Source: Nematostella vectensis (lineage: Eukaryota > Cnidaria > Anthozoa > Actiniaria > Edwardsiidae). From it: DNA of 64,000 bases. Shown piece by piece: positions 35,771 to 47,500 of this stretch (within the stretch, counting starts at the first letter, position 1; each line of letters begins with the position of its first letter). The stretch spans positions 2,789,501 to 2,853,500 of the forward strand of contig NC_064047.1 of assembly GCF_932526225.1 (NCBI RefSeq). The letters are read 5' to 3'. A model generated the notes under the pieces. The model saw only the letters and a program-made list of their open reading frames with translations, was not told the DNA's origin and searched no databases. Both the position numbers and the translations under genes were made by a program.

Positions 35771-36649
35771 GCACACTGAATTGAATAAGTACATTGAGTT
35801 TTGTCCGAAATTAGGTACCTGTGTGGAGATAAAGATTTATTGAACGCTGATGCCATACGGAAGAGAAGGGGAGGAGAGGGGATATCAAACGGGAGGTAGA
35901 TTTTTTAATTTAACTCCCATTCATCTGAGAAAGCATTCCATCAGGGGCGGATCTAGCTTTTTGCCAAGGGGGGAGGTTTGACCCAAAAATTTTCGTCATA
36001 ATTTTACCGTAACCTGGTAACGATTTTGGAATGAACAGACACAATGGAAACAATAAAAAAGGCAGCCCAAGTTCATAGTTAGCTATGGTTGAGCGACCGA
36101 CAACCCATATTGAAATAGTATTTGATTCCTCTACAACATAACAAAGATCCTATTAGGGGAATTAGCGATCTGTTTTTGCCATGGTCGCGTTCAAAAAAAA
36201 TACGTGAAAGCATGAAATACCAACGCCGAATAGGTGGGTCACATCACTTCGCAATCGAAAGTCGTCAACTTCGACTTGCATAGAATGCCCGTGGTAAGTT
36301 AATCACACAGAATGCCCGTGGTAAGTTAATCACTTAAAACACCCTTTTATCGAGGGAGGCATTTATTCATATTTTTCCTCATAGAGGCTAGTTCTGAACT
36401 CTGAGCTGTTGATGAATCACACGGATCGCACGATCTGTAAATTGTGGCAATCTAGCATTTCCCTGATGGATCAGGAGTCCTTTTGAACTAAGGAACAGAG
36501 GGGTGGAAAATTGCATCTCTTTGTCTGCTCTAGTTGTCGTCAACCAATGTAGTAGGGGTAGCTATTATTGTTTAGTCGGATAATTTCCGCACTCTACTTA
36601 AATTTTAATATCCAACATAGCGACGATTCACCTTCCCTGGTCTTAAAAA

Positions 36650-36815
36650 AAACACGCGGCGTAGCCAGGATTTTTAACAGGAGGGGGCCCAAAATGCCCT
36701 TTCAAGGCATTTTCTCCTGTATTTTAGATAGTCTCATACATTTACTGTATTTTTGGCTGCTAGAATAGGGGGCCCGGGCCCCCTGGGCCATACCCCCTGG
36801 CTACGCCCCTGAAAA
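36650..36815. mobile_element. TIR element, GTAGCCAGG family, copy 1
   Basis: The element opens with ggcgtagccaggatttttaa and closes with ccccctggctacgcccctg, which are inverted ends. Further copies lie at 38478-38580 (one end only) and 45655-45810 (opposite orientation, both ends). Three members in one window indicate an abundant short non-autonomous family. Confidence 0.7.
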
Positions 36816-38099
36816 CAATAAAGAGCATTCTTGAGAATGCTTTAATGAATCTATCCATACTGGAATTCAAGGGATACTTCCGGTTCAAAATGGTGGCCGC
36901 ATATTATACCCCCTAATTATACAAAGCTGCCACCAACTAACTGCTATCAGGCGTTTTCTAAGACAATATGACATAAGCTTTACAAAAATGAGAATGAGCC
37001 TTATTCACCACAAATGATACCGATAACAATTCTCGGCTCATGGACTATATAGGATAAAAAAATTGCATTTTGATTTATCTAGTTGTTTTTGATTTTGATA
37101 GTTTACTCTGATATCCCTGTAAAGTGATACTACCAACCTACAAGATATGTAGTTGATTTACATGGAAAATAAAAATGTGCCTAGCTTTTATTGAGCATTG
37201 CTTTCTGCCACATCAATGCTGATGTTATCTACTCCCTCACCTGGGATTCAGGATTTCGCGTCAAGGCCAGAAAAGAGTTTTTCTCATTATTTAACCAAGT
37301 TCCTCAGTGCCCTTAAAATAAAAACAAATTCAATTGGTTCCAGTGCTAGACTGACCATGGATCCAGGATTTTTTTTTTTTTCAGCTTCTCCATGTGACTG
37401 CTGACTCAGCATTAGAATACAGAAAACGCAGTATGGTCTTGGGTTTAATTCTTAATATTCAATTTTACAATTATGGTTTTGTAATATACATCAAGTGATA
37501 ACCGCGTACACGGTATAACCAAGGCTATAACAAGCTTTATAAAGTGGGGATCTTTTTTAAAACATGCACATTACAATCCTTTTTATAGGAACGTCTAGTT
37601 ATGAGTCGAGGATGGGTTCTTATTTTTGGAGAATTTTAAGGGACCTTGTAAAATAAAATAAAAATCCAAAAAATGCGAGAAAACTTCGGAAGTGTGAAAT
37701 ATGAAATACCAATGCCTGTTTAGTCTCCTACGCGACGTTCTGGGGCCGGTTCCTAGAAGGCCAGATAAGAGTTATCCGTAGATAAATGCTTATCCAACGG
37801 AAAACTCCTTAACAAATCCTATACAACAGATAACTTTTGTCCGTGGACAGCTTTATCCAGCCTTTCAGGAACCGGCCCTGGCTTCTGACACGCAATGCAG
37901 AAAGATATTATTATTTCACTAGCAATCATCTGCTTGATATATACAGACGGCTTGGGATTAATATAGAGCGGTGATTATGTTCTAGAATAGCCTGATAAGA
38001 CAAAAGTTATCAGTCTGGAACTATTGGCTTGTAGAGTAATGTTGTGACAAACTTCTCCCGGTAGCGAAACGTAGCACTAAGCGTCATCACACCATCCTA

Positions 38100-38465
38100 A
38101 AAAAACAAGGCAGACTTTTATTTATACAATAAATAAAATGAAGACAAGGCAGACTTTTACCAAATATACAATAAATATAATGAAACAAGGTAGACTTTTA
38201 CCAAATATACAATAAATAAAATGAAGACAAGGCAGACTTTCACCAAATATACAATAAATATAATGAAACAAGGTAGACTTTTACCAAATATATTTGGTAT
38301 ATATACAAAAAAATAAATGAAGACAAGGCAGACTTTTACCAATTATACAATAAATATAAGGAAGAAAAGGCAGACTTTTACAAATGATACAAAAAATAAA
38401 ATGAAGAAAAGGCAGACTTTCACCAATTATACAAAAAATAAAATGAAGGAAAGGCAGACGTTTAC
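38100..38465. repeat. tandem repeat of about 40-60 bp
   Basis: Units of the form aaggcagacttttaccaaat followed by atacaataaataaaatgaag recur about eight times with length variation. The minus-strand hydrophobic frame over it is an artefact. Confidence 0.85.
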
Positions 38466-38477
38466 AACTCTAATATT

Positions 38478-38580
38478 AGCAGCGTAGCCAGGATTTTTAA
38501 CAGGAGGGGGCCCAAAAGGCCCTTTCAAGGCATTTTCTCCTGTATTTTAGATAATGTCTTATACATTTAATGTATTTTTA
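38478..38580. mobile_element. TIR element, GTAGCCAGG family, truncated copy
   Basis: This copy matches the first 100 bases of the element at 36650 nearly base for base, then ends at tgtatttttatcc, so the right inverted end is missing. It follows directly on the tandem repeat to its left. Confidence 0.65.
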
Positions 38581-39048
38581 TCCCTGCGATCCTTCGCACA
38601 GAAAATGTATATTCTACATAAACAGCACACAAGGTGTGAGGTGTGATGCGTACCAATTTATTGGAGATGTAAAAATATACAAATATGTTCATATATAAAC
38701 TAACAGAAAACTGGAGAACAACCCCGTAAAAAAAACGACGCGTTATACAAACTTGTAAGGTCAAGTAAACGACAAATGTAATTAGCTTAATATATAGGCA
38801 TGAATGAACGCACAAGGCACGAATTCGAATGCCCAACACTAACACTCTTATTGTTAATACATGCACCAATAAGGGTGTGTCCCCAGGAGAATATGCTTTT
38901 TCAATTTATGCTATTTCTTTTCTACTAACTTCTCTATTTTCTGGGAAAGCTCTTTGTGGCAACCTTTTCACATATAAACAATTTCATTTGGCAGGAAAGT
39001 GGTTAAACCTCCCAAGCCCTTCCCCTAGCTCCGCTACTGGGTACTGAC

Positions 39049-42000
39049 CTTAATCGACAGTGCATACAAGTGGTTCAAGGACACATAATCCGGTTCTGGT
39101 AAGAGTGAGGGGTCATCATGGTCCACTATGTCCTTATTGAGTATGACATGGAGCAGGTGAGGTGGAAGAATGGGGGGGACACTGGCATTGGTGCCATCAC
39201 GCACGATAACAGGTGTGACATGCGAAGGTATGATCTGGCCGTACGTCCCAGGAGGTGAGCCGGATACTGACTCTGAAAAACACAGAAATAGATAATTATT
39301 GTATACTGCTCGTGTTATGGATGGTGGTAGTAGAAGTGATGTCTGTAGATTGGTGGTAATGGTGGTAATGATGGTGGGTGGTTATGATATTTGTGTAATA
39401 TTACTTGTGATGGTGATGGTAGTGATTATAGTGTTGGTAATATGGGTTATGGTAATGATAGAATATTAATAGTAAACTTGTCAGAGGCAGATCTAGCGGC
39501 GGACCCCCCTTTCTGAAACTCCTGGATTCGCCCCTGCTTGTAACCTGCTTGGTGGTGATGTTAATGGTGATGTTGGGGTCGTAGATGGAAATGGTGAGAT
39601 GTGCTAATCATGACGATAAAGATGATGGTTATATCAAGATGGCAGGGATGGTGACGTTAGAGGTTGGTGGTGGTAGTCATAATGTTGGTAATGGAAATGT
39701 TTAGAGGTGTTGGTGGGACTGATGTTTGTGGTACTGAACTGCTGGTGGTTATGATGAAGAGTAATAATGACAGTAGTAGTGATGGTAGTGGTTTTATGAG
39801 GGGGACAGTTTTTAAAGACATTTGAACAACACCAGTCACCCAAGGGGGGCCTGGAAACTAGCATGACAGTCAAAGGGTTTTGGGTGGATGAAAACCTTGC
39901 CTCAGGAAAAGATTTTGTGATTCTCAAATCCATATTTATAGCTGAGCTACTGTCATGTTTGGACGTTAGCTGAGTTCATGGCTAAGGGTAAAAATCATTT
40001 CATATACTCTTGGATTCCTCAAGAGTTTGCAATTAGGTTAAAATTTTAAGAAATAAAATGTTGGATTGTGGGCTTACTTATAGATCCAGAGTTTATGCTC
40101 AAGTTTGCGTCTGTGTCCAGGGCATCAAAAACATCCATGTCAGTCTTACGCACTGAGATCACATTATTACGCCCTCCAAAGTTATCATTTGTGGTAGGCT
40201 GCAAAGGAAGGAAATAACAAGGCATATAAGTGTTTAGTCGATTTACTTGATGTTTTGCTTAGATTTTTCAATTCATAATAAAATACCACTTTTTGCAGTG
40301 AAAAACAGGGGCACAAGATGTGCCCTGTGCCAACCTGGCTATGTCTAACATTGCTCCTTATACCCCTGGCTATGTCTAACATTGCTCCTTATACCCCTGG
40401 CTATGTCTAACATTGCTCCTTGTACCCCTGGCTATGTCTAACATTGCTCCTTGTACCCCTGGCTATGTCTAACATTGCTCCTTATAGAGCAGTTTTGTTA
40501 GTTGGTTTCAATTCTGGAAAAAAGATGTCCTTCTGTGAGCTTTAAATAGCAGTCATGATAATACCCCATGTTCTGTATTCCAGAACAATTCATACTTCTG
40601 TATGGCTATAATTCTAAATAAGCTTTGCCTATTTTTCTTATCTTTCTTTCCTTTCCTTCTCTTTTGTTCATTTCTTTTGTGCCTAAACTAGCAAGTTCCA
40701 CCCCCCAATATTTCGAAAATTTTAAGGTTATAACCAGATGGGGCGGGGCTGTGCCCCCCAATATTTTCTTAATGTTTCTGTAACGAGGTCTGCTTGTCAC
40801 TGCTAGCAGATAAGGAACCATATATTGTATACAACCATTTTAAATTACGTTGTCAGCACAAATAGGCAAATGGCAATTGAGAAATGGCAGTGCTACCATC
40901 CAAAATTACCAAGGGACCTCTCATATTTTACTGAGAGCAGGAAAATGTGAATAACTTGTTTGATTAGTCTAATTACTTTTTACTCTTATGGGTAATTATA
41001 CCTATACAAGCCACAATTTGTTTTATGACTACCTTTTGCCATTCGCCATTTGCACCGACAACCTAAATTGAAATAGGTGTATGTACTGATTGTAAATCCA
41101 ATACATACCATGATTTTGGTGAAATTCAGCCCTCATTTCCCCGGCATCCCACAGGCTGTACCTACCCCGTTAGGGTCATGCACCCAACGCCCATCCACAC
41201 AGAACTTGTACTCGTGATCACCCTCCGGGAGCTCAATGATAGCCGTGAACTCATTATTACTGAAAATATATTATAAGAAATATCAATGATAGCTGTGAAC
41301 TTATCACTAAAATGTGTAAATAATAAGGAATCTAACTTTCTTCAATGTGTTGAACTATAATTAACACATGCAGTGGTTTTAGCCATAAATCCTGAAGGCA
41401 TGGGGTTGAGTGGGTTTCAGTGTACTATGCAATAAAGCAAGACCTCTACCCAACAAATAAAGAATGCCTTGTACAATTAGCATACCTATAGTTCATGGGG
41501 ATTCTTGTTTTCCAGTCATTGAAACTGCCAGACAAAAGCACCTTGCGACCACCATTCTCCCATCTTATGACAGTAGGAATTGTCATCTTTTTGGGCGGCA
41601 CAACCTCAACCAAGTCATCGTCAAATATGAATTCTTTGGTGGGTGGCTTTACTGCCTTCTCATGTGCTGAAATAATTGTTGTGGTTTGAAATGCTTCTTG
41701 GTTTGAAATTGTTAAAACCAGTTTGAAAAAAATTCAAACCAAGAAGCATTTCAAACCACAACAAATGTGGCATAGTTTGAATTTTTTTCAAACTGGTTTT
41801 AACAATTTCAAACCAAGAAGCATTTCAAACCACAACATAATCAAAACGTTTATTCATTCCGTTTCTTTTTTTTGTTTGTTTTATCAAAACAAATAATTGG
41901 AAACTACTAAATGAATCAACTTAAAGTTCCAAAAGTAGAGTACCAAGTACAATGAACAACCGTAATATATGTTGAATAAATTTTTAATGAATGTTGAATA

Positions 42001-43602
42001 AATTTAATGGATGCTGGATCAGTGCAATAGAACAAATTTAGTTGACTTTCCAAATTCTGGGTATGATCATACTACAGTAAATAAAGTACAGACTGAAAGT
42101 GTTTTAACATTCCTCGCGTGGATTCGGCATGGATTCTATGTGGATTTTGCGTGGATTCTGAGTCCACTCAGTTTGTCCAAGCACCTCTGTGGGATCCAAG
42201 CACTAAAATCTATGCAGTAGTTTTGCTCATTAAAAGATCAAGTGTACATTTTATCTGGAATGATGTTACAATCGATAAATATAAGATAAATAAAGGTGCT
42301 ACGAAACATCAAGTTTACGAAGTTCGCTTAACTTTACACAGATACATCTGCAGACCAGAGAGGACAAATAAAACCAAAAGATATATAAATCCATACACAC
42401 ATCCCCAGTGATATTGAAGCATTAAAAAAGATTTCTAGCAGAGAAGAGATGATTTTAGAGCCAACGAAAAGACAACATGGCGGAGTCGCGATCTCCCCCA
42501 TTGAAGGTGTAAATACACACAAATCAATCTGTATTGCTAAAACAATTCAAAATCGTCTTATCCCAAAAAAAGCAATTGTTAGGGATGGCAAATAGTCACT
42601 AGAACTATTGATTTTCTTGCCAAATTTTAAGGCATCTCGAGATTTTCACTTCTTGTTCACAGTTCTTTACAACAAGGCAAGATCTCTTTTTCTCAGATTT
42701 TCAAAATAGCCTTCTTCACATCTGCAAAATTTCTCAGATTGGCCGATGGCCACCCCTTTAGTTTTGCTCTTGGTTCTAGCACAGGTGGCCCAAGTTCATT
42801 TTAAGTACAATCTATCTACTGTTTTGATGGGGATATGCAGTAGTTTTACAGTGTTTATATGGGTTCGTATAAGCGTCATCGATAAACTTGCTAAATCGCT
42901 TAAATCACTACAGAGCTCCAGAAAACAGTGTAAAAGAAGAAGTATAAGCCTTAACTGAACTTGTGCTGTTGTTATTTTTCGATTTGGAAGCCTAAAAGTT
43001 GGAACAAAGTGACTCCCTCTTACCAGAGGGAAAGGCACCAAGCTGATTTTTCGAACAAACGAACACAAGACGTAGTATCCACTCCATCCACAATCTTTTT
43101 ATGCCAAACAGTCCGCCCTGCATGTATCTACCCAGAAAAACCCTTTCGATTAGGAGAATCCATCGAAAACCCTGGGAATTTCGCAAACGTTGTTCTCGAA
43201 AGTTTTGCGAACAGTGTCCCTATGTTCGTGAGCGGTATTGTAAGACTTATACTTTATTTTACACTGTTTTCTGGAACTCTGAAGTGATTTAAGCAATTTA
43301 GCAAGTTTATCGATGACGCTTATACGAACCCATATAAACACTGAAAAACTACTGCATATCCCCATCAAAACAGTAGATAGATTGTACTTATAATGAACTT
43401 GGGCCGCCTGTGGTTCTAGCGACAGAATAATGGCGCAGTATTTGGGCATTTGATGGACATTATTAAATACATTTTCCAATATACCTGCTAGTGCTTGTTT
43501 GCATTCTTCTTCACTTGGAAACGGTTTCTGTCCTGCCTCAAACACCAGTGTAGAGGACGAGTCTGACTTTAGAGCATCTTTCTTGCCTGATGTGTTCCCC
43601 AT
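39049..43602 (-). CDS. PRKAB: AMP-activated protein kinase beta subunit (last exon not found)
   Basis: Five exons on the minus strand: 43485-43602, 41486-41666, 41166-41259, 40078-40198 and 39049-39272. They give 246 codons with matching phases. The beta subunit scaffolds the AMPK heterotrimer, the cellular energy sensor, and binds glycogen. MGNTS starts with the N-myristoylation glycine. The carbohydrate-binding module runs from W75 (IRWENGG) through SGSFNDW (W91), YKFCVDGRW (K118, W125) and TTNDNFGG. Ser100 sits where mammalian Ser108 lies. The C-terminal interaction domain is present up to LYALSIK. The final 25 or so residues (family DGV...YKPI) should be in one more exon, but reading past 39049 gives a stop within five codons. 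Family length is about 270; with the missing exon it would match. Confidence 0.93.
39300..39800. repeat. GGT/GAT-rich low-complexity sequence in AMPK-beta intron 4
   Basis: Loose gatggtggtagtg-type triplets run through the interval, broken by one short gatctagcggcggaccccc repeat near 39490. No coding signal. Confidence 0.6.
40330..40490. repeat. 32-bp tandem repeat, about five copies
   Basis: The unit ctggctatgtctaacattgc plus tccttatacccc repeats with almost no divergence, so it is a recent expansion. It lies in AMPK-beta intron 3, about 130 bases upstream of the exon 4 acceptor in sense orientation. Confidence 0.95.
41678..41836. repeat. perfect 62-bp inverted repeat beside an AMPK-beta splice site
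   Basis: Arms 41678-41739 and 41775-41836 are exact reverse complements; each starts or ends with gttgtggtttgaaatgcttc. The 35-base spacer itself repeats the aagaagcatttcaaaccacaac segment. The inner border of the structure is 11 bases upstream of the exon 2 acceptor (41667) in minus-strand sense. Confidence 0.95.
42780..43412. mobile_element. 633-bp element with long terminal inverted repeats in AMPK-beta intron 1
   Basis: The ends cacagg(t/c)ggcccaagttca are inverted and homology continues inwards for about 150-165 bases. A 7-base direct repeat, gttctag, flanks the element (42773-42779 and 43413-43419). The two opposite-strand open frames that share LSTVLMGICSSF are the two arms read outward and are not genes. 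The target size is near that of hAT-type insertions, but I see no transposase. Confidence 0.85.
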
Positions 43603-44511
43603 CTTTTATGCAATCATGTACCGTGACACCAGTTCAGATAAGAACACAGCTAAAGCAAAACATCAGAAAACTTAAACACAAACAACGTTGACTGCCGAAT
43701 ATGCATTACAATGTGTGCTTATGTCTGAAAACTTAGTGGTTTTTATTCCCGAAATATCATAACGTAAATTGAAAGTAACATAATAACAAAAAACGAGCTA
43801 ATTAGATTTTTGTCCTTATCTAGAACAGTAAACTTTAGCAGAACGTAAAGAAGACTGCATCAAAATCTATCATTAACGACAATTTCAAATACTGAGCCTT
43901 AAAACTTTCAAGGGAAGCAATTAATTCAGCTGTTTTACAGCGTAAACAACCTTAATGCTGGGTATGATTGATCACAAACTGCCAATAGTTATTTGCAAAT
44001 GAGTAATCTGCAAATCTTAAAGTCTGCCAGGTCAACTTACCTCGTAGGCTGTTCGCACAATGACACAGATATCTCAAGTTTTATTTCGCTTCATCTTAGT
44101 GGCACTTTCTAATCCGCCATCTTGTTTACCTCGCGCTAGGATTTCTGGGATAGCACAGGGACCCCGCAACGGATGCTCTTTGTTTTTTTCCAAAGCCTTT
44201 CTGCCTTCTGAGATGGTCTGAGATTGATTTGTTTTCTGTGGATAGAAACTATCCAGCACTCCCGAAACATTGTTTTAAAAGAAAATAGCCAAAATAGCAA
44301 AATGGCCACAGGAAAATTTTCAAAAACATTTGAATTTTGGTTTGTGCGCCCGCAAAGTATGCTGGATCTTGTAACTCAGCACAGACTTGATAATACCAAA
44401 TATGGAAGTGGAGACCAAAATAAACGAAGATGTCATTCGAAAGGATAAAAGCAACTTGTAACTGTACCAGCTAGTGTTAGCCTGGATTTTACCCGTAGAT
44501 CAGGCCAAGTC
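43603..44511. promoter_or_regulatory. divergent intergenic region, AMPK-beta / P450
   Basis: The AMPK-beta start (43602, minus) and the P450 start (44512, plus) face away from each other over 0.9 kb. The last 105 bases before the P450 ATG (from about 44408) closely match 59110-59217 upstream of the second P450, so they were included in the gene duplication and may hold core promoter or leader sequence. Confidence 0.45.
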
Positions 44512-47500
44512 ATGGCTATCCTAGCCTCTGTGATAGCATTTGTATCGACAAATGCGCTATCTTTGGTCTTAGCGCTAAGTATTTGTGTGATACTTTATGC
44601 TTATTTTGTGTATCCCTATCTCCGTTCAACGATGATAGCAACAACAGGCGATCTGCCTGGTCCAACGGCGTTACCATTTATTGCCCATTTGCATGACTTG
44701 ATTCGGCACAAAGGACAGATTCTCAAGCAGTTTCAAGAGTACCGTAAGAAGTATGGCAGACTTTACGCCATGTTTCTTGTTGGTAAGAAGCCCTGTGTGG
44801 TTGTGGCGGATCCCGAGATTGTCAAGCATATTATGGTGAAAGAATTTAGCTCTTTTCGGGATAGACCGGTGAGTTAATGCTGTTTGAAATCAATACTGGC
44901 AATTGTGAAAGGAAAAAAGCAACATTCAAACAGAACGTAAGAGATAATTTGCCCCAACCCCACCCACCCTCTCCCTTGAAGCCATGGTTAAATGACATTT
45001 GTAGCTATAAACAAGGGAGCACAGCAGAATGTGTTCCCATTTAACGCGCGATTGATATTATTACGAAAATAAACCGATTAGTTATGCAACACCTCATGTG
45101 TGTTTGTTTTGTAAGGGGAGTCATCAGTTGCGCTGTTAAGGGTGTTGTGCTCGCATTACAAAGTGGATTATGTTTGTCCACAGGGTCTTCGTTCGTTTCA
45201 TTGGTTATAGACCGCCCGAAGACAGTGGATACTCGTAGTGTCTGCATGAAGTGCCGACTAAAGATGCACAAAGTGCATCGCGAGCCTCAGGGAGGCGAGA
45301 AAAAGAAAATAAGAGTTACAGTTTCACTCCCCATCACTTCTACTGTAACTCTCTATCCTTGGAAAGGATTCTGGCGCATTATACAAACAAAGACCCTGTT
45401 GACAAACATAATCCACTTCATAATCCTAGCCCTACACCCCCAAAAGCGCAACTGATATCTCCCCTTACCAAACAAACACACATGATGTATTTATGTTCGT
45501 AATAATATCAATCGCGCATTAAAATAGGAATACATTTGCTGTGCTCTCTTGCTTTAGACACTTCTGACGTGGCTGGGATGGGGGGAGGGAGGCATCATTG
45601 TCATTTATTTTAAATTCAGACTCTTCTCAGGGTAACTGCCATGCCAGCCTCTCCAGGGGCTTAGCCAAGGGAGGCGCTAGAGAGACCCATGCCCCCCCTC
45701 TAGCAGCTAAAGATACAGTAAATGTATGGGACATCATTTGAAAAGGGAGAAAATGCCTTACAATGGTCTTTTGGCCCCCCTCCATTTAAAAATCCTGGCT
45801 ACGCCCCTACTATATGCAAATTTATGATAAAACCTGGTTATGGACCTGCTGTGGGTATTTCTTGTTACTGAAAGCAAATTCGTATAAGTATTTCTTTAAA
45901 TCATCAGTCATTTGTCATGGAGCAACCAGAGCCATTTGACAGCATGATGACAATTGCCAAGTATGAAAAATGGCATCGCATCCGCAACACTTTATCACCC
46001 GCCTTCAGTGCCCATAAGATGAAGCTCATGGTACCTTTGATCAACTCTTCGTGCGATGTGCTTATAAACAAGCTAACTAAGGTTGCTGAAAGTGGAGAGT
46101 CATTTTTCACCCATAAGTAAGTGTATGCAATTGTATTAAAGAAACTTTATTGTTCCACTTAATCAAACAAGCTCATATATTGTTGACATAGAGTTTTATT
46201 CATCAGCCAAAAAGTGCTTAAGCCTATGAAGGGAAGCTGAATTGTATAGTGTATAATATATGCGTGTACCCTGCGCACCCCCTGTGTACACGCCTGAGCT
46301 GAAATCTGGGTTGTGTTTATATTATAAAAGATCATAATTGCATATTATTTTTTAGAGTGCTAGGGTGGATCCACTGTAGATGTTTTAACCCCTATTTTTA
46401 GGAAATTCTGGTACATTTTCTGTTTTATCCACCCTGCTTTTACAAGTCTTGATCGGGATTTGGCTTTATAAAGAATTAAACGATTTTCCCCTTTCCATTT
46501 CCTTAGGTTTCATCAGGGTCTAACCATGGACACTATCCTAAAAACAGCTTTTGGAATCCAGTCGGAGGCGCAGACTAATTACGATGATCCAGCCTTCAAA
46601 GCAGCAAGAAAGTCTCTTAGTACTTCAACAACACGCAGAGTTATCGTGACACTTTTATTTCTCATGCCTTTCAAAAATTACATCTTTAAAGCCTTTCCAT
46701 CACTTGTCATTGGCAACTTTGAGGGCTTACTGGAGATGACAAAGATGATTGTTGAAGTGAAAAAATCAAATCTACATAATGAGGCGAAGGTATGTGAATT
46801 ATGAAGATAAATAAGGTTTAAATAAGGTTACACTCATACATAAATTTATTGAAGCGCCCTGTACATGACCCGAAATGATCCAAGGACCATCCCAGGACCC
46901 GAAATGTTCCCCAAAAGTACCCCAATTGATCCCAGGACCCGAAACGATACTAAGGGATCCCCAAAAAATGAACCCCAAGGAATTGTGGTATGGAAAGCAG
47001 AACAAATACTTGCAATTCTTTAAGCATAAATAACAGCGACTCAATTTCTAAACAACGTGACTTTAAAACTTAAATTCCAATACAATACTTCTTTTTATTA
47101 CATTTCCCAGGCGGTAAACCCATAAACAGAGTCCAAAACAAATACACAACTTTTAATTGATACTAAAAGGAATACAACATAAACATAGCACAGCCTTGCT
47201 CAGAACAACCAAACTGTTGAGCTTCCATCACACTCTAAACATTTGCAGTTCTGACACATGACTCTGACACTATAAATCTCATTTCTAGTAAACATCACCC
47301 CAAAAAATCTATATTCATTTGACAACAACCAAACGTGTAATTCACCAAGAAATAGCGATGATTTACCGACCCATTTTAGGCAGCCGGTTTGGCCGAGAAA
47401 ATGGAATGATAAAAGTTTATGCACTCAAACAACCCTTTTACTACCGTTAACAGATGTGGCTTTTGTTGAAAGCAATATTATGTGAGTTTTGAATTTCCTC

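Larger units (their letters stand above)
35771..39048. other. intergenic DNA between Penelope relic and AMPK-beta
   Basis: Apart from repeats noted separately I see no exon here. I searched the minus strand for the missing last AMPK-beta exon (KKKYVTTLLYKP-like) and did not find it. Confidence 0.4.

Noticed and set aside
42746-43602. Two related proteins sharing LSTVLMGICSSF
   Set aside because: They are the two inverted arms of one transposable element; the minus-strand one only appears joined to AMPK-beta exon 1 by reading through the donor.
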